Source of the DNA: DASSUW01 sp963792385
Lineage (GTDB): Bacteria > Actinomycetota > Thermoleophilia > Solirubrobacterales > Solirubrobacteraceae
DNA length: 64,000 nt
Reading direction: 5' to 3'
Assembly: GCA_963792385.1 (NCBI GenBank)
Contig: CAWBVZ010000001.1
Span: 194,386-258,385, forward strand
How positions within the stretch are numbered: the stretch's first letter is position 1; each line of letters starts with the position of its first letter. Below the pieces are notes generated by a model. The model had not been told where the DNA came from. It ran no database searches and saw only the letters and a list, made by a program, of their open reading frames with translations. Made by a program: the position numbers and the translations under genes. This document shows positions 56,467-64,000 of this stretch, piece after piece.

Positions 56467-56528
56467 CCTCCGATCATTGCACCACGCTGTAGAGTGCCGC
56501 CGAGTTCGTTTCGTAGGAGGAGGTCTGC

Positions 56529-57356
56529 ATGCCGCAAGGCGGTGGCGATGCACCGCCTGGTCCGTATCCGCTGCCGCCGCATGGCGACGCCGGCGCGGGG
56601 CGCGAAGGCGACCGCCGCCGGCCCGGCCGCTACTGCTACCTGTTCGACGCCGACGAGGAGCTCGCGGCCGATCTTGACCTGCGGATGCGGCTCGTGGCGC
56701 GTCCGATGGCGACGGCCCGGGTCGAGCAGATCTCGGCCGGCGAGTTCGACCTGATCCCGCTCCTGGCGCAGATCCGCGGCGGGCTCGGCCTGCTGCTGAT
56801 CGACGGCGTCGTCGCGCTCGACGTGCAGGTTGGCGACCGCACCGCGAGTGAGCTGATCGGTGCCGGCGACGTGCTCGCGCCCTGGACGAGCGCGGACGAC
56901 GTCGTGCTGCTGGCGTCCGAGACGTTCTCGCGCGCGCTCGTGCGCACGCGTATCGCGGTCCTCGACTCGGCCTTCGCCGAGCGCATCCGGCCGTGGCCAC
57001 AGGTGCTCCACGCGCTGCTGCGCCGCGCGGTCCGGCGCACGATGGAGCTCAACGTCCACCGCGCCGCGACCTGCCACCCGCGCGCGGACGCGCGGATCGC
57101 GCTCCTGCTCTGGCACCTGGCCGAGCGCTGGGGCGTCGTCGTCGCCGACGGGATCCTCGTGCCGCTGCCGCTGACACACCGGCTGATCGGGCAGCTCGTC
57201 GGCGTGGAACGGCCGTCGGTCTCGCACGCACTCGCCCGCCTGTCGAACGCTGGACACGTCACGCGCGACCCGAACGGCCTGGTGTTGCACGGGACCGCCG
57301 CGCATCACATCGCGTGCCTCGTCGAGCGCAACGAGGACAGCTCGGCTCGGGCATGA
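56529..57356 (+). CDS. Crp/Fnr-like regulator, first gene of hydrogenase operon
   Basis: A 275-residue protein with ribosome site GGAGGAGG before ATG 56529. A Pro/Gly-rich lead (1-35) is followed by a degenerate cNMP-type beta-roll (about 60-165), a dimer helix (IALLLWHLAERWG) and a winged helix (LTHRLIGQLVGVERPSVSHAL). No Fnr-type N-terminal Cys cluster is seen. It is a paralogue of the regulator at 22 kb. The ATGA overlap with the first small-subunit gene puts it in the hydrogenase operon as the likely local regulator. A GTAA-N6-TTAC dyad within the operon (58426) has the spacing of a Crp-type site. Confidence 0.88.
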   Translation: MPQGGGDAPPGPYPLPPHGDAGAGREGDRRRPGRYCYLFDADEELAADLDLRMRLVARPMATARVEQISAGEFDLIPLLAQIRGGLGLLLIDGVVALDVQVGDRTASELIGAGDVLAPWTSADDVVLLASETFSRALVRTRIAVLDSAFAERIRPWPQVLHALLRRAVRRTMELNVHRAATCHPRADARIALLLWHLAERWGVVVADGILVPLPLTHRLIGQLVGVERPSVSHALARLSNAGHVTRDPNGLVLHGTAAHHIACLVERNEDSSARA

Positions 57357-58417
57357 GCGAGGTCCAGTTCTCCCCGCGGCAGGCGCAGACGGAGAAGCTC
57401 ACCGTCCACGTGATCTGGATGACGAGCGGCCTCGGCTGCGACGGTGACACGGTGGCGATGACCGCCGCCACGCAACCCTCGCTCGAGGATCTGCTCAACC
57501 GCGCGCTCCCGGGGATGCCTGGCATCGCGCTCTACAACCCGTTCCTCGCGGTCGAGACCGGCGAGGACTTCATGCAGGCGTGGTACGACGCGGAGGCGGG
57601 GCGGCTCGACCCGTTCATCCTCGTGCTCGAGGGCGCCGTGCCCAACGAGCGGATCAACGGCGATGGGCACTGGGCGGCGCTCGGCGTCGATCGCAAGACC
57701 GGTCAGCCGATCACGACCAACGAATGGATCGACCGGCTCGCGCCGCGTGCGGCGATCGTGATGGCCCTCGGCACGTGCGCGACCTACGGCGGGATCCCGG
57801 CGATGAAGAACAACCCGACAGGGGCGATGGGCCTGCGCGATCACCTCGGCCGTGGGTGGCGCTCGCGCCTCGGGCATCCGATCGTGAACCTCCCCGGCTG
57901 CCCCGCCCAGCCGGACAACATCACCGAGACGCTGCTGTACCTCGTGCTCCAGCTCGCGGGGACGACCACGCCGATCGACCTCGACGAGCAGGGCAGGCCG
58001 GCGTGGCTGTTCCGGCGCACCGTCCACGAGACGTGCAACCGCGCCGGCTTCGCCGACCACAACGACTATGCGGACCAGCTCGGCGGCGGCGACACCCGCT
58101 GCCTCGTCAAGTTCGGCTGCAAGGGGCCGGTCGTCAAGTGCAACGTGCCGGCGCGCGGCTGGATGAACGGGATCGGTGGCTGCCCCAACGTCGGCGGCAT
58201 CTGCATGGCATGCACGATGCCCGGCTTTCCTGACAAGTACCTGCCGCTGTTCGACACGGGCGTCAAGGGCAAGGTGATCGCGTCGGCGTCGCGCTTCGCC
58301 TACGGGCCCGTCCTCAAGCGGCTGCGCGACCAGAGCATGAAGCGGCGGTACGACGTCGAGCCCGCCTGGCGGCGCCCCGGCGCCGAGCTGGCGAGCGGCT
58401 ACGAGCCGCGCTGGTAG
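57353..58417 (+). CDS. [NiFe]-hydrogenase small subunit, group 1h type, first copy
   Basis: A 354-residue small subunit, starting inside the regulator stop (ATGA). It has the actinobacterial group 1h features: near the N-terminus GLGCDGDTVAM has C-x-x-D where most hydrogenases have C-x-x-C, so the proximal cluster probably has one Asp ligand. Others: LGTCATYGGIPA, NLPGCPAQPDN, and the Cys-rich GGCPNVGGICMACTMPGFPD for the medial/distal clusters. No Tat signal peptide. It is close to the copy at 61.2 kb, from which it differs at scattered positions, but no large subunit follows it. It may give an alternative electron-transfer subunit; role unproven. Confidence 0.9.
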   Translation: MSEVQFSPRQAQTEKLTVHVIWMTSGLGCDGDTVAMTAATQPSLEDLLNRALPGMPGIALYNPFLAVETGEDFMQAWYDAEAGRLDPFILVLEGAVPNERINGDGHWAALGVDRKTGQPITTNEWIDRLAPRAAIVMALGTCATYGGIPAMKNNPTGAMGLRDHLGRGWRSRLGHPIVNLPGCPAQPDNITETLLYLVLQLAGTTTPIDLDEQGRPAWLFRRTVHETCNRAGFADHNDYADQLGGGDTRCLVKFGCKGPVVKCNVPARGWMNGIGGCPNVGGICMACTMPGFPDKYLPLFDTGVKGKVIASASRFAYGPVLKRLRDQSMKRRYDVEPAWRRPGAELASGYEPRW

Positions 58418-58425
58418 CTCCCCCC

Positions 58426-58439
58426 GTAATCCGGATTAC
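58426..58439. promoter_or_regulatory. Perfect palindrome upstream of hypC
   Basis: GTAATCCGGATTAC reads the same on both strands and has the GTnA-N6-TnAC geometry of Crp/Fnr sites. It lies 45 bases before the hypC start and 8 bases after the first small-subunit stop, and is conspicuously AT-richer than its surroundings. It could mark an internal operator/promoter for hypC onward. Confidence 0.55.
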
Positions 58440-58483
58440 CGGCCGCTTGCCCCGCGTCGACCGGAGCGCAATTGTAAGGCGCT

Positions 58484-58762
58484 ATGTGCCTGGCTATCCC
58501 AGGCCAGATCGTCGAGGTAGTGGACCCGGCGAACCGGCTTGCGAAGGTCGACGTCGCCGGTGTTCAGCGCACCATCAACATCGGGCTGCTCGACGCTGAC
58601 GGCGATGGCGCCGTGCCTGGCGACTGGGTCCTGATCCACGTCGGCTTCGCCCTGTCGAAGGTCGACGAGGAGGAGGCGGCCGCCACGATCAAGCTGCTCG
58701 AGGGCATGGGCGCCGACTACGAGCAGGAGCTGGCCGAGCTGAGAGCGAGCGTGATCGAGTGA
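58484..58762 (+). CDS. hypC: HypC-family hydrogenase maturation chaperone
   Basis: A 92-residue OB-fold protein beginning MCLAIPGQIVEV; the Cys at position 2 is the essential residue that holds the Fe(CN)2CO precursor between HypD and the large subunit. VPGDWVLIHVGFAL matches the family's second motif. The C-terminal helix (about 65-92) is typical. Its stop overlaps the next gene's GTG (GTGA). Confidence 0.95.
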   Translation: MCLAIPGQIVEVVDPANRLAKVDVAGVQRTINIGLLDADGDGAVPGDWVLIHVGFALSKVDEEEAAATIKLLEGMGADYEQELAELRASVIE

Positions 58763-58971
58763 TCGAGTGCGATCACGATCAGGTCTGCATCACCTGCGGC
58801 GACCACGCGGTGCCGATGCGCGTCGTGCGGATCGACAGCAACCGCGCGCTGGCGCTGTGCGAGGACGAGGCGGGCGAGCGCGCGAGCGTCGAGATCGCGC
58901 TCGTCGAGCCGGTGCGTGACGGCGACCGCCTGCTCGTGCACGCGGGGACCGCCCTTCAGGTGCTCGAATGA
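58759..58971 (+). CDS. HypC-like second chaperone with N-terminal Cys/His extension
   Basis: A 70-residue protein with GTG start inside the hypC stop. It starts IECDHDQVCITCGDHAVPMRVV: a Cys/His-rich lead replaces the usual MC start, then a HypC-like barrel ending GDRLLVHAGTALQVL. Several soil-type hydrogenase operons carry a similar second HypC-like gene beside hypC. The Cys in VCITC is a candidate for the functional position. Its stop overlaps hypD (ATGA). Confidence 0.85.
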   Translation: MIECDHDQVCITCGDHAVPMRVVRIDSNRALALCEDEAGERASVEIALVEPVRDGDRLLVHAGTALQVLE

Positions 58972-60083
58972 AGTTCGTCGACGAGTATCGCGACGCCGAG
59001 CTCGGCCAGGTGCTCGCCGGCCAGATCCTCGCGACGGCCGAGCCAGGCCGCCACTACAAGGTGATGGAGGTGTGCGGCGGCCACACCCACTCGATCTACA
59101 AGTATGGGATCGACGACCTCCTGCCCGAGAACGTCGAGCTCATCCACGGGCCCGGCTGCCCGGTCTGCGTGATCCCGATGGGCCGCGTCGACGACGGCAT
59201 CGCGATCGCGCACGAGCCCGGCGTCATCTTCACCTGCTTCGGCGACATGATGCGCGTCCCCGGGTCGAACGGCACGCTGCTCGAGGCCAAGGCCGCGGGG
59301 GCCGACGTGCGGATGGTCTACTCGCCGCTCGACGCGCTCCGGATCGCCAAGCAGAACCCCGACCGCGAGGTCGTGTTCTTCGCGATCGGCTTCGAGACGA
59401 CCGCGCCCTCGACGGCGCTGACGCTCAAGCGTGCCAAGGCCGAGGGCGTGCCGAACTTCACCTGCGTCTGCAACCACGTGACGATCGTGCCGCCGCTGCG
59501 CGCGCTGCTGGACTCGCCCGACCTCCGGCTCGACGGGTTCATCGGCCCGGGCCACGTGTGCACGGTCGTCGGCGCGCGGCCGCTGAGCTTCATCCCGGCC
59601 GACTACGGGCGCCCGGTCGTGATCTCGGGCTTCGAGCCGCTGGACATCCTGCAGTCGATCGACATGATCCTGCGCCAGCTCGCCGACGGGCGCTGCGAGG
59701 TCGAGAACCAGTACAAGCGCGTCGTCCCCCACGAGGGCAACGCGCGCGCGCTCGAGGTGATGGCCGAGGTGTTCGAGCTGCGGCCGCACTTCGAGTGGCG
59801 CGGCCTCGGGTTCATCTCCCAGAGCGCGCTGAAGCTGTCCGCCGCCTACGCCGACCTCGACGCCGAGCTGCGCTTCAGCGTCCCGGGCGTGCGCGTCGCC
59901 GACCCGAAGGCGTGCCAGTGCGGCGAGGTGCTCAAGGGCGTCATCAAGCCGTGGGAGTGCAAGGTGTTCGGCACCGCGTGCACGCCCGAGCACGCGATCG
60001 GGACCTGCATGGTGTCGCCCGAGGGCGCGTGCGCCGCCTATTACAACTACGGGCGGTTCGCGCGGGAGAAGGAGGTCGTCTAG
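58968..60083 (+). CDS. hypD: HypD, hydrogenase cofactor assembly protein
   Basis: A 371-residue protein that with HypC builds the Fe(CN)2CO unit. Family motifs are intact: VCGGHTHSIYKYG, GPGCPVCVIPMG, GFETTAP and the Fe-S binding Cys set near the C-terminus (CQCGEVLKG, CTPEHAIGTCMVSPEGACAA as spaced Cys). Start ATG 58968 overlaps the previous stop. No large gap to hypE (adjacent). Confidence 0.97.
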   Translation: MKFVDEYRDAELGQVLAGQILATAEPGRHYKVMEVCGGHTHSIYKYGIDDLLPENVELIHGPGCPVCVIPMGRVDDGIAIAHEPGVIFTCFGDMMRVPGSNGTLLEAKAAGADVRMVYSPLDALRIAKQNPDREVVFFAIGFETTAPSTALTLKRAKAEGVPNFTCVCNHVTIVPPLRALLDSPDLRLDGFIGPGHVCTVVGARPLSFIPADYGRPVVISGFEPLDILQSIDMILRQLADGRCEVENQYKRVVPHEGNARALEVMAEVFELRPHFEWRGLGFISQSALKLSAAYADLDAELRFSVPGVRVADPKACQCGEVLKGVIKPWECKVFGTACTPEHAIGTCMVSPEGACAAYYNYGRFAREKEVV

Positions 60084-61148
60084 GTGACGGTCTCCGAACG
60101 CGAGCAACGGATCCTCGGGATCATCGAGACCGCCCGCGCGAAGCGGCCGCGCTTCAAGGACGCGCGGATCACGATGGCCCACGGCGCGGGCGGAAAGGCG
60201 ACGCAGACGCTGATCGAAGGCCTGCTCGCGCCGGCCTTCGGAATGGTCGAGCTGGACGACGCCGCCGCGCTCGACGGCGACCTCGCGCTCACCACGGACT
60301 CGTTCGTCGTCAAGCCGCTGCAGTTCCCGGGCGGCTCGATCGGCGACCTGGCCGTCAACGGGACGGTCAACGACCTCGCGATGGCCGGAGCGCGTCCATT
60401 GGCGCTGAGCCTCGCGTTGATCCTCGAGGAGGGCCTCGACGCCGACATCCTGCGGGGCGAGGTCGAAGCGATGGCCGCCGCCGCCACGCTCGCCGGCGTG
60501 CGGATCGCCGCCGGCGACACGAAGGTCGTCGAGCGCGGGCACGCCGACGGGATGTACGTCTGCACCACCGGCGTCGGCCGCCGCGACCCGCGCGCCGCGC
60601 TGTCGCCGACTGCGGTGACCCCGGGCGACCGGATCATCGTCTCCGGCCCGATCGGCGCGCACGGGACGGCGATCATGCTCGCCCGCGGCGAGCTCGGCCT
60701 GGACGCCGACGTCGAGTCCGACACGTGCTCGCTGTGGCCGGCCGCCGACGCGCTGCTCGAGGCGGCCGGACCCGCGCTGCATGCGATGCGCGACGCGACG
60801 CGCGGCGGCGTCGCCTCGGTGCTGAACGAGCTCGCGCGCGCGTCCGGCGTCGCGATCGTGGTGCGCGAGGGCGACGTGCCGGTCGACCCGGCGGTCGCCG
60901 GCGCGGCGGAGATCTTGGGGATCGATCCGATGTACGTCGCGAACGAGGGCAAGCTCGTCGCCTTCGTGGCCCCGGAGGCGGCGGACGCAGCGCTGGAAGC
61001 GCTGCGTCAGGTGGGCGGCTGCGAGCGCGCGGCCGAGATCGGAGAAGTGAAGACGGACCCGCCCGGAATGGTGCTGGTCAACACGGCGTTCGGCGGCCGG
61101 CGGGTGATGGACCAACTCGTCGGTGACCCGCTGCCGCGGATCTGCTGA
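60084..61148 (+). CDS. hypE: HypE, cyanide-ligand forming maturation protein
   Basis: A 354-residue PurM/AIR-synthase-fold enzyme that dehydrates a thiocarboxamide on its C-terminal Cys to thiocyanate, which supplies the CN- ligands. The C-terminus ends PRIC, the conserved carrier Cys. Other motifs: HGAGGKATQTLI, DDAAALDGDLALTTDSFVV and DATRGGVASVLNELA. GTG start directly follows the hypD stop. HypF, which supplies the carbamoyl group, is not in the window. Confidence 0.97.
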   Translation: MTVSEREQRILGIIETARAKRPRFKDARITMAHGAGGKATQTLIEGLLAPAFGMVELDDAAALDGDLALTTDSFVVKPLQFPGGSIGDLAVNGTVNDLAMAGARPLALSLALILEEGLDADILRGEVEAMAAAATLAGVRIAAGDTKVVERGHADGMYVCTTGVGRRDPRAALSPTAVTPGDRIIVSGPIGAHGTAIMLARGELGLDADVESDTCSLWPAADALLEAAGPALHAMRDATRGGVASVLNELARASGVAIVVREGDVPVDPAVAGAAEILGIDPMYVANEGKLVAFVAPEAADAALEALRQVGGCERAAEIGEVKTDPPGMVLVNTAFGGRRVMDQLVGDPLPRIC

Positions 61149-61161
61149 GAAGGGAGTGCAC

Positions 61162-62223
61162 ATGGCCGCAACCGAGTTCGTGCCAAATCAGGCCCAGACG
61201 GAGGCGATCACCGCCCATGTCATCTGGCTCACGACCGGCCTGAGCTGCGAGGGGGACAGCGTGGCGATGACCGGCGCCACGAACCCGAGCCTCGAGGACA
61301 TCATCACCGGTGCGATCCCCGGCATGCCGCGCGTCGTCGTCCACAACACCGTCCTGGCGGTCGAGCAGGGCGAGGAGTTCATGCAGGCGTGGTACGACGC
61401 CGAGGCCGGCAAGCTCGATCCGTTCGTGCTGATCCTCGAGGGCTCGGTCCCGAACGAGAACATCAACGGGGACGGCTACTGGACCGGCATGGGCGTGAAC
61501 CCGGAGAACGGGCAGCCGATCACCACCAACGAGTGGATCGACCGGCTCGCGCCGAAGGCGGCCGCGGTCGTCGCGGTCGGCACCTGCGCGACCTACGGCG
61601 GCATCCCCGCGATGAAGAACAACCCGACGGGCGCCATGGGCCTGGCGGACTACCTCGGGTGGAACTGGAAGTCGAAGGCCGGCATCCCGATCGTCAACAT
61701 CCCCGGCTGCCCGGCGCAGGGCGACAACGTCACCGAGACGCTGATGTACCTCGTGTTCGCGCTCGCGGGCATGGCGCCGCTGCCCGAGCTCGATGAGGCG
61801 CTACGCCCCAAGTGGCTGTTCGAGCGCACGGTGCACGAGAGCTGCAACCGCGCCGCCTTCTACGAGTCGGGCAACTTCGCGACCGAGTACGGCTCGGACC
61901 ACCGCTGCCTCGTGAAGCTCGGCTGCAAGGGCCCGGTGGTCAAGTGCAACGTCCCGCTGCGCGGGTGGATCAACGGGATCGGCGGCTGCCCCAACGTGGG
62001 GGGCATCTGCATGGCGTGCACGATGCCCGGATTCCCCGACAAGTACATGCCGTTCATGGACGAGGACCCGATGGGGAGGGTGTCGAGCAACATCGCGCGG
62101 TTCTCCTACGGCCCGCTCCTGCGCTGGGGACGCAAGCAGTCGATCAAGCGCAAGTACGACAAGGAACCGGAGTGGCGACACAACAAGCCGGAGTTGACCA
62201 CCGGCTACGCGAAGCGGTGGTGA
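61162..62223 (+). CDS. hhyS: [NiFe]-hydrogenase small subunit, group 1h (second copy)
   Basis: A 353-residue subunit, ATG 61162 with a GAAGGGAG ribosome site. It matches the group 1h signature of high-affinity actinobacterial hydrogenases: LSCEGDSVAMT (C-x-x-D proximal ligand pattern), VGTCATYGGIPAMKNNPTG, NIPGCPAQGDN, KCNVPLRGWINGIGGC and the Cys-rich cluster segment. No Tat leader. It is directly followed by the large subunit (9 bases), so this is the structural partner. Scavenges atmospheric-level H2 and feeds electrons to the respiratory chain (family knowledge). Confidence 0.95.
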   Translation: MAATEFVPNQAQTEAITAHVIWLTTGLSCEGDSVAMTGATNPSLEDIITGAIPGMPRVVVHNTVLAVEQGEEFMQAWYDAEAGKLDPFVLILEGSVPNENINGDGYWTGMGVNPENGQPITTNEWIDRLAPKAAAVVAVGTCATYGGIPAMKNNPTGAMGLADYLGWNWKSKAGIPIVNIPGCPAQGDNVTETLMYLVFALAGMAPLPELDEALRPKWLFERTVHESCNRAAFYESGNFATEYGSDHRCLVKLGCKGPVVKCNVPLRGWINGIGGCPNVGGICMACTMPGFPDKYMPFMDEDPMGRVSSNIARFSYGPLLRWGRKQSIKRKYDKEPEWRHNKPELTTGYAKRW

Positions 62224-62232
62224 GGAGAGAAC

Positions 62233-64000
62233 ATGGCAACAGCAGAGACTCCGGTAGAGAAGAAGATTTCCGTCAAGGAGATGTCCTGGGATCCGGTGAC
62301 CCGGATCGTCGGGAGCCTGGGCATTCACACCGAGATCGACTTCGCCAACCAGGAGGTGCTCAAGTGCTACAGCACCTCGATGATCTTCCGCGGGTTCGAC
62401 ATCTTCATGAAGGGCATCGACCCGCGGGACGCGCACTTCATCACCAGCCGCATCTGCGGCATCTGCGGTGACAATCACTGCACCTGTTCGTGCCTGAACC
62501 AGAACATGGCCTACGGGGTGAAGCCGCCGCCGCTCGGCGACTACGCGTTCAACCTCGCGGAGTCGGCCGACTTCATGTTCGACCACGCGATCTACAACGA
62601 CTGCATGGCGAACGTGGACTACTCCGAGCAGGTGGTGAAGGAGACGAACCCGGCGCTGCTCAAGCGGGCCGAGGAGACCGCGTCACCGCACGCCGACATC
62701 CACGGCTACAAGACGATCGCCGACATCATGCGGGCGCTCAACGCGTTCACCGGCAGCTTCTACCTCGAGACGCTGCACGTGGCCCGCTACACGCGCGAGA
62801 TGTACTGCCTCTTCGGCGGTCGCCACACGCACCCGTCGACGATCATGCCGGGCGGCTGCAGCGCGGACATCACGCACCAGACGCTGACGGATTACTACGT
62901 GCGCCTGATGCGCTACATGGACTACTGCAAGCGCACGGTCCCGATGCACGACGACCTCTATGACTTCTTCTACGAGGCGTTGCCGGGGTATGAGCGGGTC
63001 GGTTACCGCGACACGGATCTGGTGTGCTGGGGCGCGTTCGACGACCCGCAGTACGTCGACTACAACTACGCCAACATGACGGACTGGGGCCGCCGGCGGT
63101 TCATCACGCCGGGGCTCGTGTTCAAGGGTGAGCTGATCACGACCGACCTCGTCGAGATCAACCTCGCGATCCGCATCCTGCTCGGCTCGTCCTACTTCGA
63201 CGACTGGACCAACGAGGAGACGTTCGTCACCAAGGATCCGCTGGGCAACCCCGTCGACAAGCGCCACCCCTGGAACAAGGTGACGCTCCCCAAGCCGCAG
63301 GCGCGGGACTGGGCGGACAAGTACTCGTGGGTCGCCTCGCCACGGATGTACGACGCGCGCAACGACATCTTCGTCGCCAACGACACCGGCGGCGGGCCGT
63401 TCGCGCGCCAGTGGGTGACGGCGAAGGCCGGGCTCGTCGACATCGGCTACCTGAAGGCCACGGGCGAGAGCATCCAGATGGTGCTGCCGAAGACGGGGTT
63501 CATGCCCGAGATGGAGCTCGAGTGGAAGATCCCGCAGTGGTCGAACGCGATTGAGCGCCAGCGCGCGCGCAGCTACCACCAGGCGTACTCGGCGCTGGTC
63601 GGGCTCTACAACCTCGAGCAGGCGCTCAAGGAGGTCAGGGCCGGCCGCACGAAGTCGTGGAACGACTTCAAGGTGCCGGAGTCGGCCGTGAGCGTGGGCT
63701 TCCACGAGGCGGCCCGCGGCGTGCTCTCCCACCACATGGTGATCCGGGAGGGCAAGATCGCGAACTACCAGCCGTACCCGCCGACGCCGTGGAACGGCAA
63801 CCCGCGCGACACCTATGGCACGCCCGGCCCGTACGAGGACGCGGTGCAGAACACGCCGATCTTCGAGGAGAACGGTCCCGAGAACTTCAAGGGGATCGAC
63901 ATCATGCGGGCGGTCCACAGCTTCGACCCGTGCCTGCCCTGCGGGGTGCACATGTACGGCAAGGGCAAGGTCCGCAAGGTCGTTCACACGCCGACGGGGA
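62233..64000 (+). CDS. hhyL: [NiFe]-hydrogenase large subunit, group 1h (3' end outside window)
   Basis: About 589 residues are visible from ATG 62233. Both Ni-binding motifs are seen: RICGICGDNHC (about residue 78) near the N-terminus and SFDPCLPCGVHMY close to the window end. The second is followed by at least 16 residues (KGKVRKVVHTPTG and more) before the edge, so a C-terminal peptide that an endopeptidase may remove after His is likely. The catalytic subunit splits H2 at the Ni-Fe site. No stop within the window. The endopeptidase and hypA/B/F probably lie to the right. Confidence 0.96.
   Translation, partial: MATAETPVEKKISVKEMSWDPVTRIVGSLGIHTEIDFANQEVLKCYSTSMIFRGFDIFMKGIDPRDAHFITSRICGICGDNHCTCSCLNQNMAYGVKPPPLGDYAFNLAESADFMFDHAIYNDCMANVDYSEQVVKETNPALLKRAEETASPHADIHGYKTIADIMRALNAFTGSFYLETLHVARYTREMYCLFGGRHTHPSTIMPGGCSADITHQTLTDYYVRLMRYMDYCKRTVPMHDDLYDFFYEALPGYERVGYRDTDLVCWGAFDDPQYVDYNYANMTDWGRRRFITPGLVFKGELITTDLVEINLAIRILLGSSYFDDWTNEETFVTKDPLGNPVDKRHPWNKVTLPKPQARDWADKYSWVASPRMYDARNDIFVANDTGGGPFARQWVTAKAGLVDIGYLKATGESIQMVLPKTGFMPEMELEWKIPQWSNAIERQRARSYHQAYSALVGLYNLEQALKEVRAGRTKSWNDFKVPESAVSVGFHEAARGVLSHHMVIREGKIANYQPYPPTPWNGNPRDTYGTPGPYEDAVQNTPIFEENGPENFKGIDIMRAVHSFDPCLPCGVHMYGKGKVRKVVHTPTG

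Noticed and set aside
57353..58417. First hydrogenase small subunit as a pseudogene
   Set aside because: Full length, all cluster ligands kept, normal codon use, and coupled start; nothing indicates decay.

Overview
The window looks like chromosome of a very GC-rich actinobacterium. Third codon positions are almost all G or C, there are many GTG/TTG starts, and many genes are joined by 4-base ATGA/GTGA overlaps. The gene set (aerobic actinobacterial-type group 1h [NiFe]-hydrogenase, double-domain ThyX, MarR/Crp/Lrp/LuxR regulators, TgpA, PAS/GGDEF/EAL proteins) fits Thermoleophilia/Solirubrobacterales best. That placement is inference from gene content and protein style, not from a marker gene. 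No rRNA, tRNA, IS element, prophage or CRISPR array was seen.

Layout. 0-3.5 kb: two c-di-GMP signalling proteins, the first cut by the window edge. 3.5-12.3 kb: housekeeping genes (GNAT, citrate synthase, dCTP deaminase, PfkB kinase, quinone reductase, DEAD helicase, cyclophilin, aldehyde dehydrogenase). 12.5-18 kb, minus strand: RTX-repeat protein, a fused sigma/anti-sigma-like protein, a methyltransferase, an orphan Hcp, and a HAD/APH pair resembling the N-terminal half of eukaryotic ACAD10. 18-30 kb: secreted glycosidase, SixA, M20 peptidase, a Crp-type regulator beside two GTGA-N6-TCAC sites, peroxiredoxin, Fpg, a MarR gene facing a nonsense-interrupted oxidase gene, EamA/Lrp, and membrane proteins. 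30.4-41.4 kb: a carboxylate uptake locus. A LytS/LytTR two-component system and one symporter module lie on the minus strand; a second symporter (ActP-like) with acetyl-CoA synthetase diverges from it. 41.5-48.7 kb: hydroxybutyrate-type dehydrogenase, acyl-CoA synthetase, TgpA, ThyX, DUF378. 50-56 kb: nuoJKLMN, the proton-pumping half of complex I. 56.5-64 kb: Crp/Fnr-like regulator, a first hydrogenase small subunit, hypC, a HypC-like protein, hypD, hypE, a second small subunit, and the large subunit running off the right edge.

How it fits together. Acetate and other small carboxylates would enter through the symporters, be activated by Acs and burned via citrate synthase. The hydrogenase would feed electrons from trace H2 into a respiratory chain that includes complex I. 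This is the trophic style of soil actinobacteria that persist by scavenging H2.

Most notable: (1) a dispersed foldback repeat present four times, all in one orientation, each next to a gene 3' end; (2) about 17 single-base frameshifts, 16 of them packed into 30.8-34.1 kb, in otherwise intact genes, which looks like sequence error rather than decay; (3) two group 1h small subunits for one visible large subunit; (4) operator-like dyads beside the matching regulator genes.
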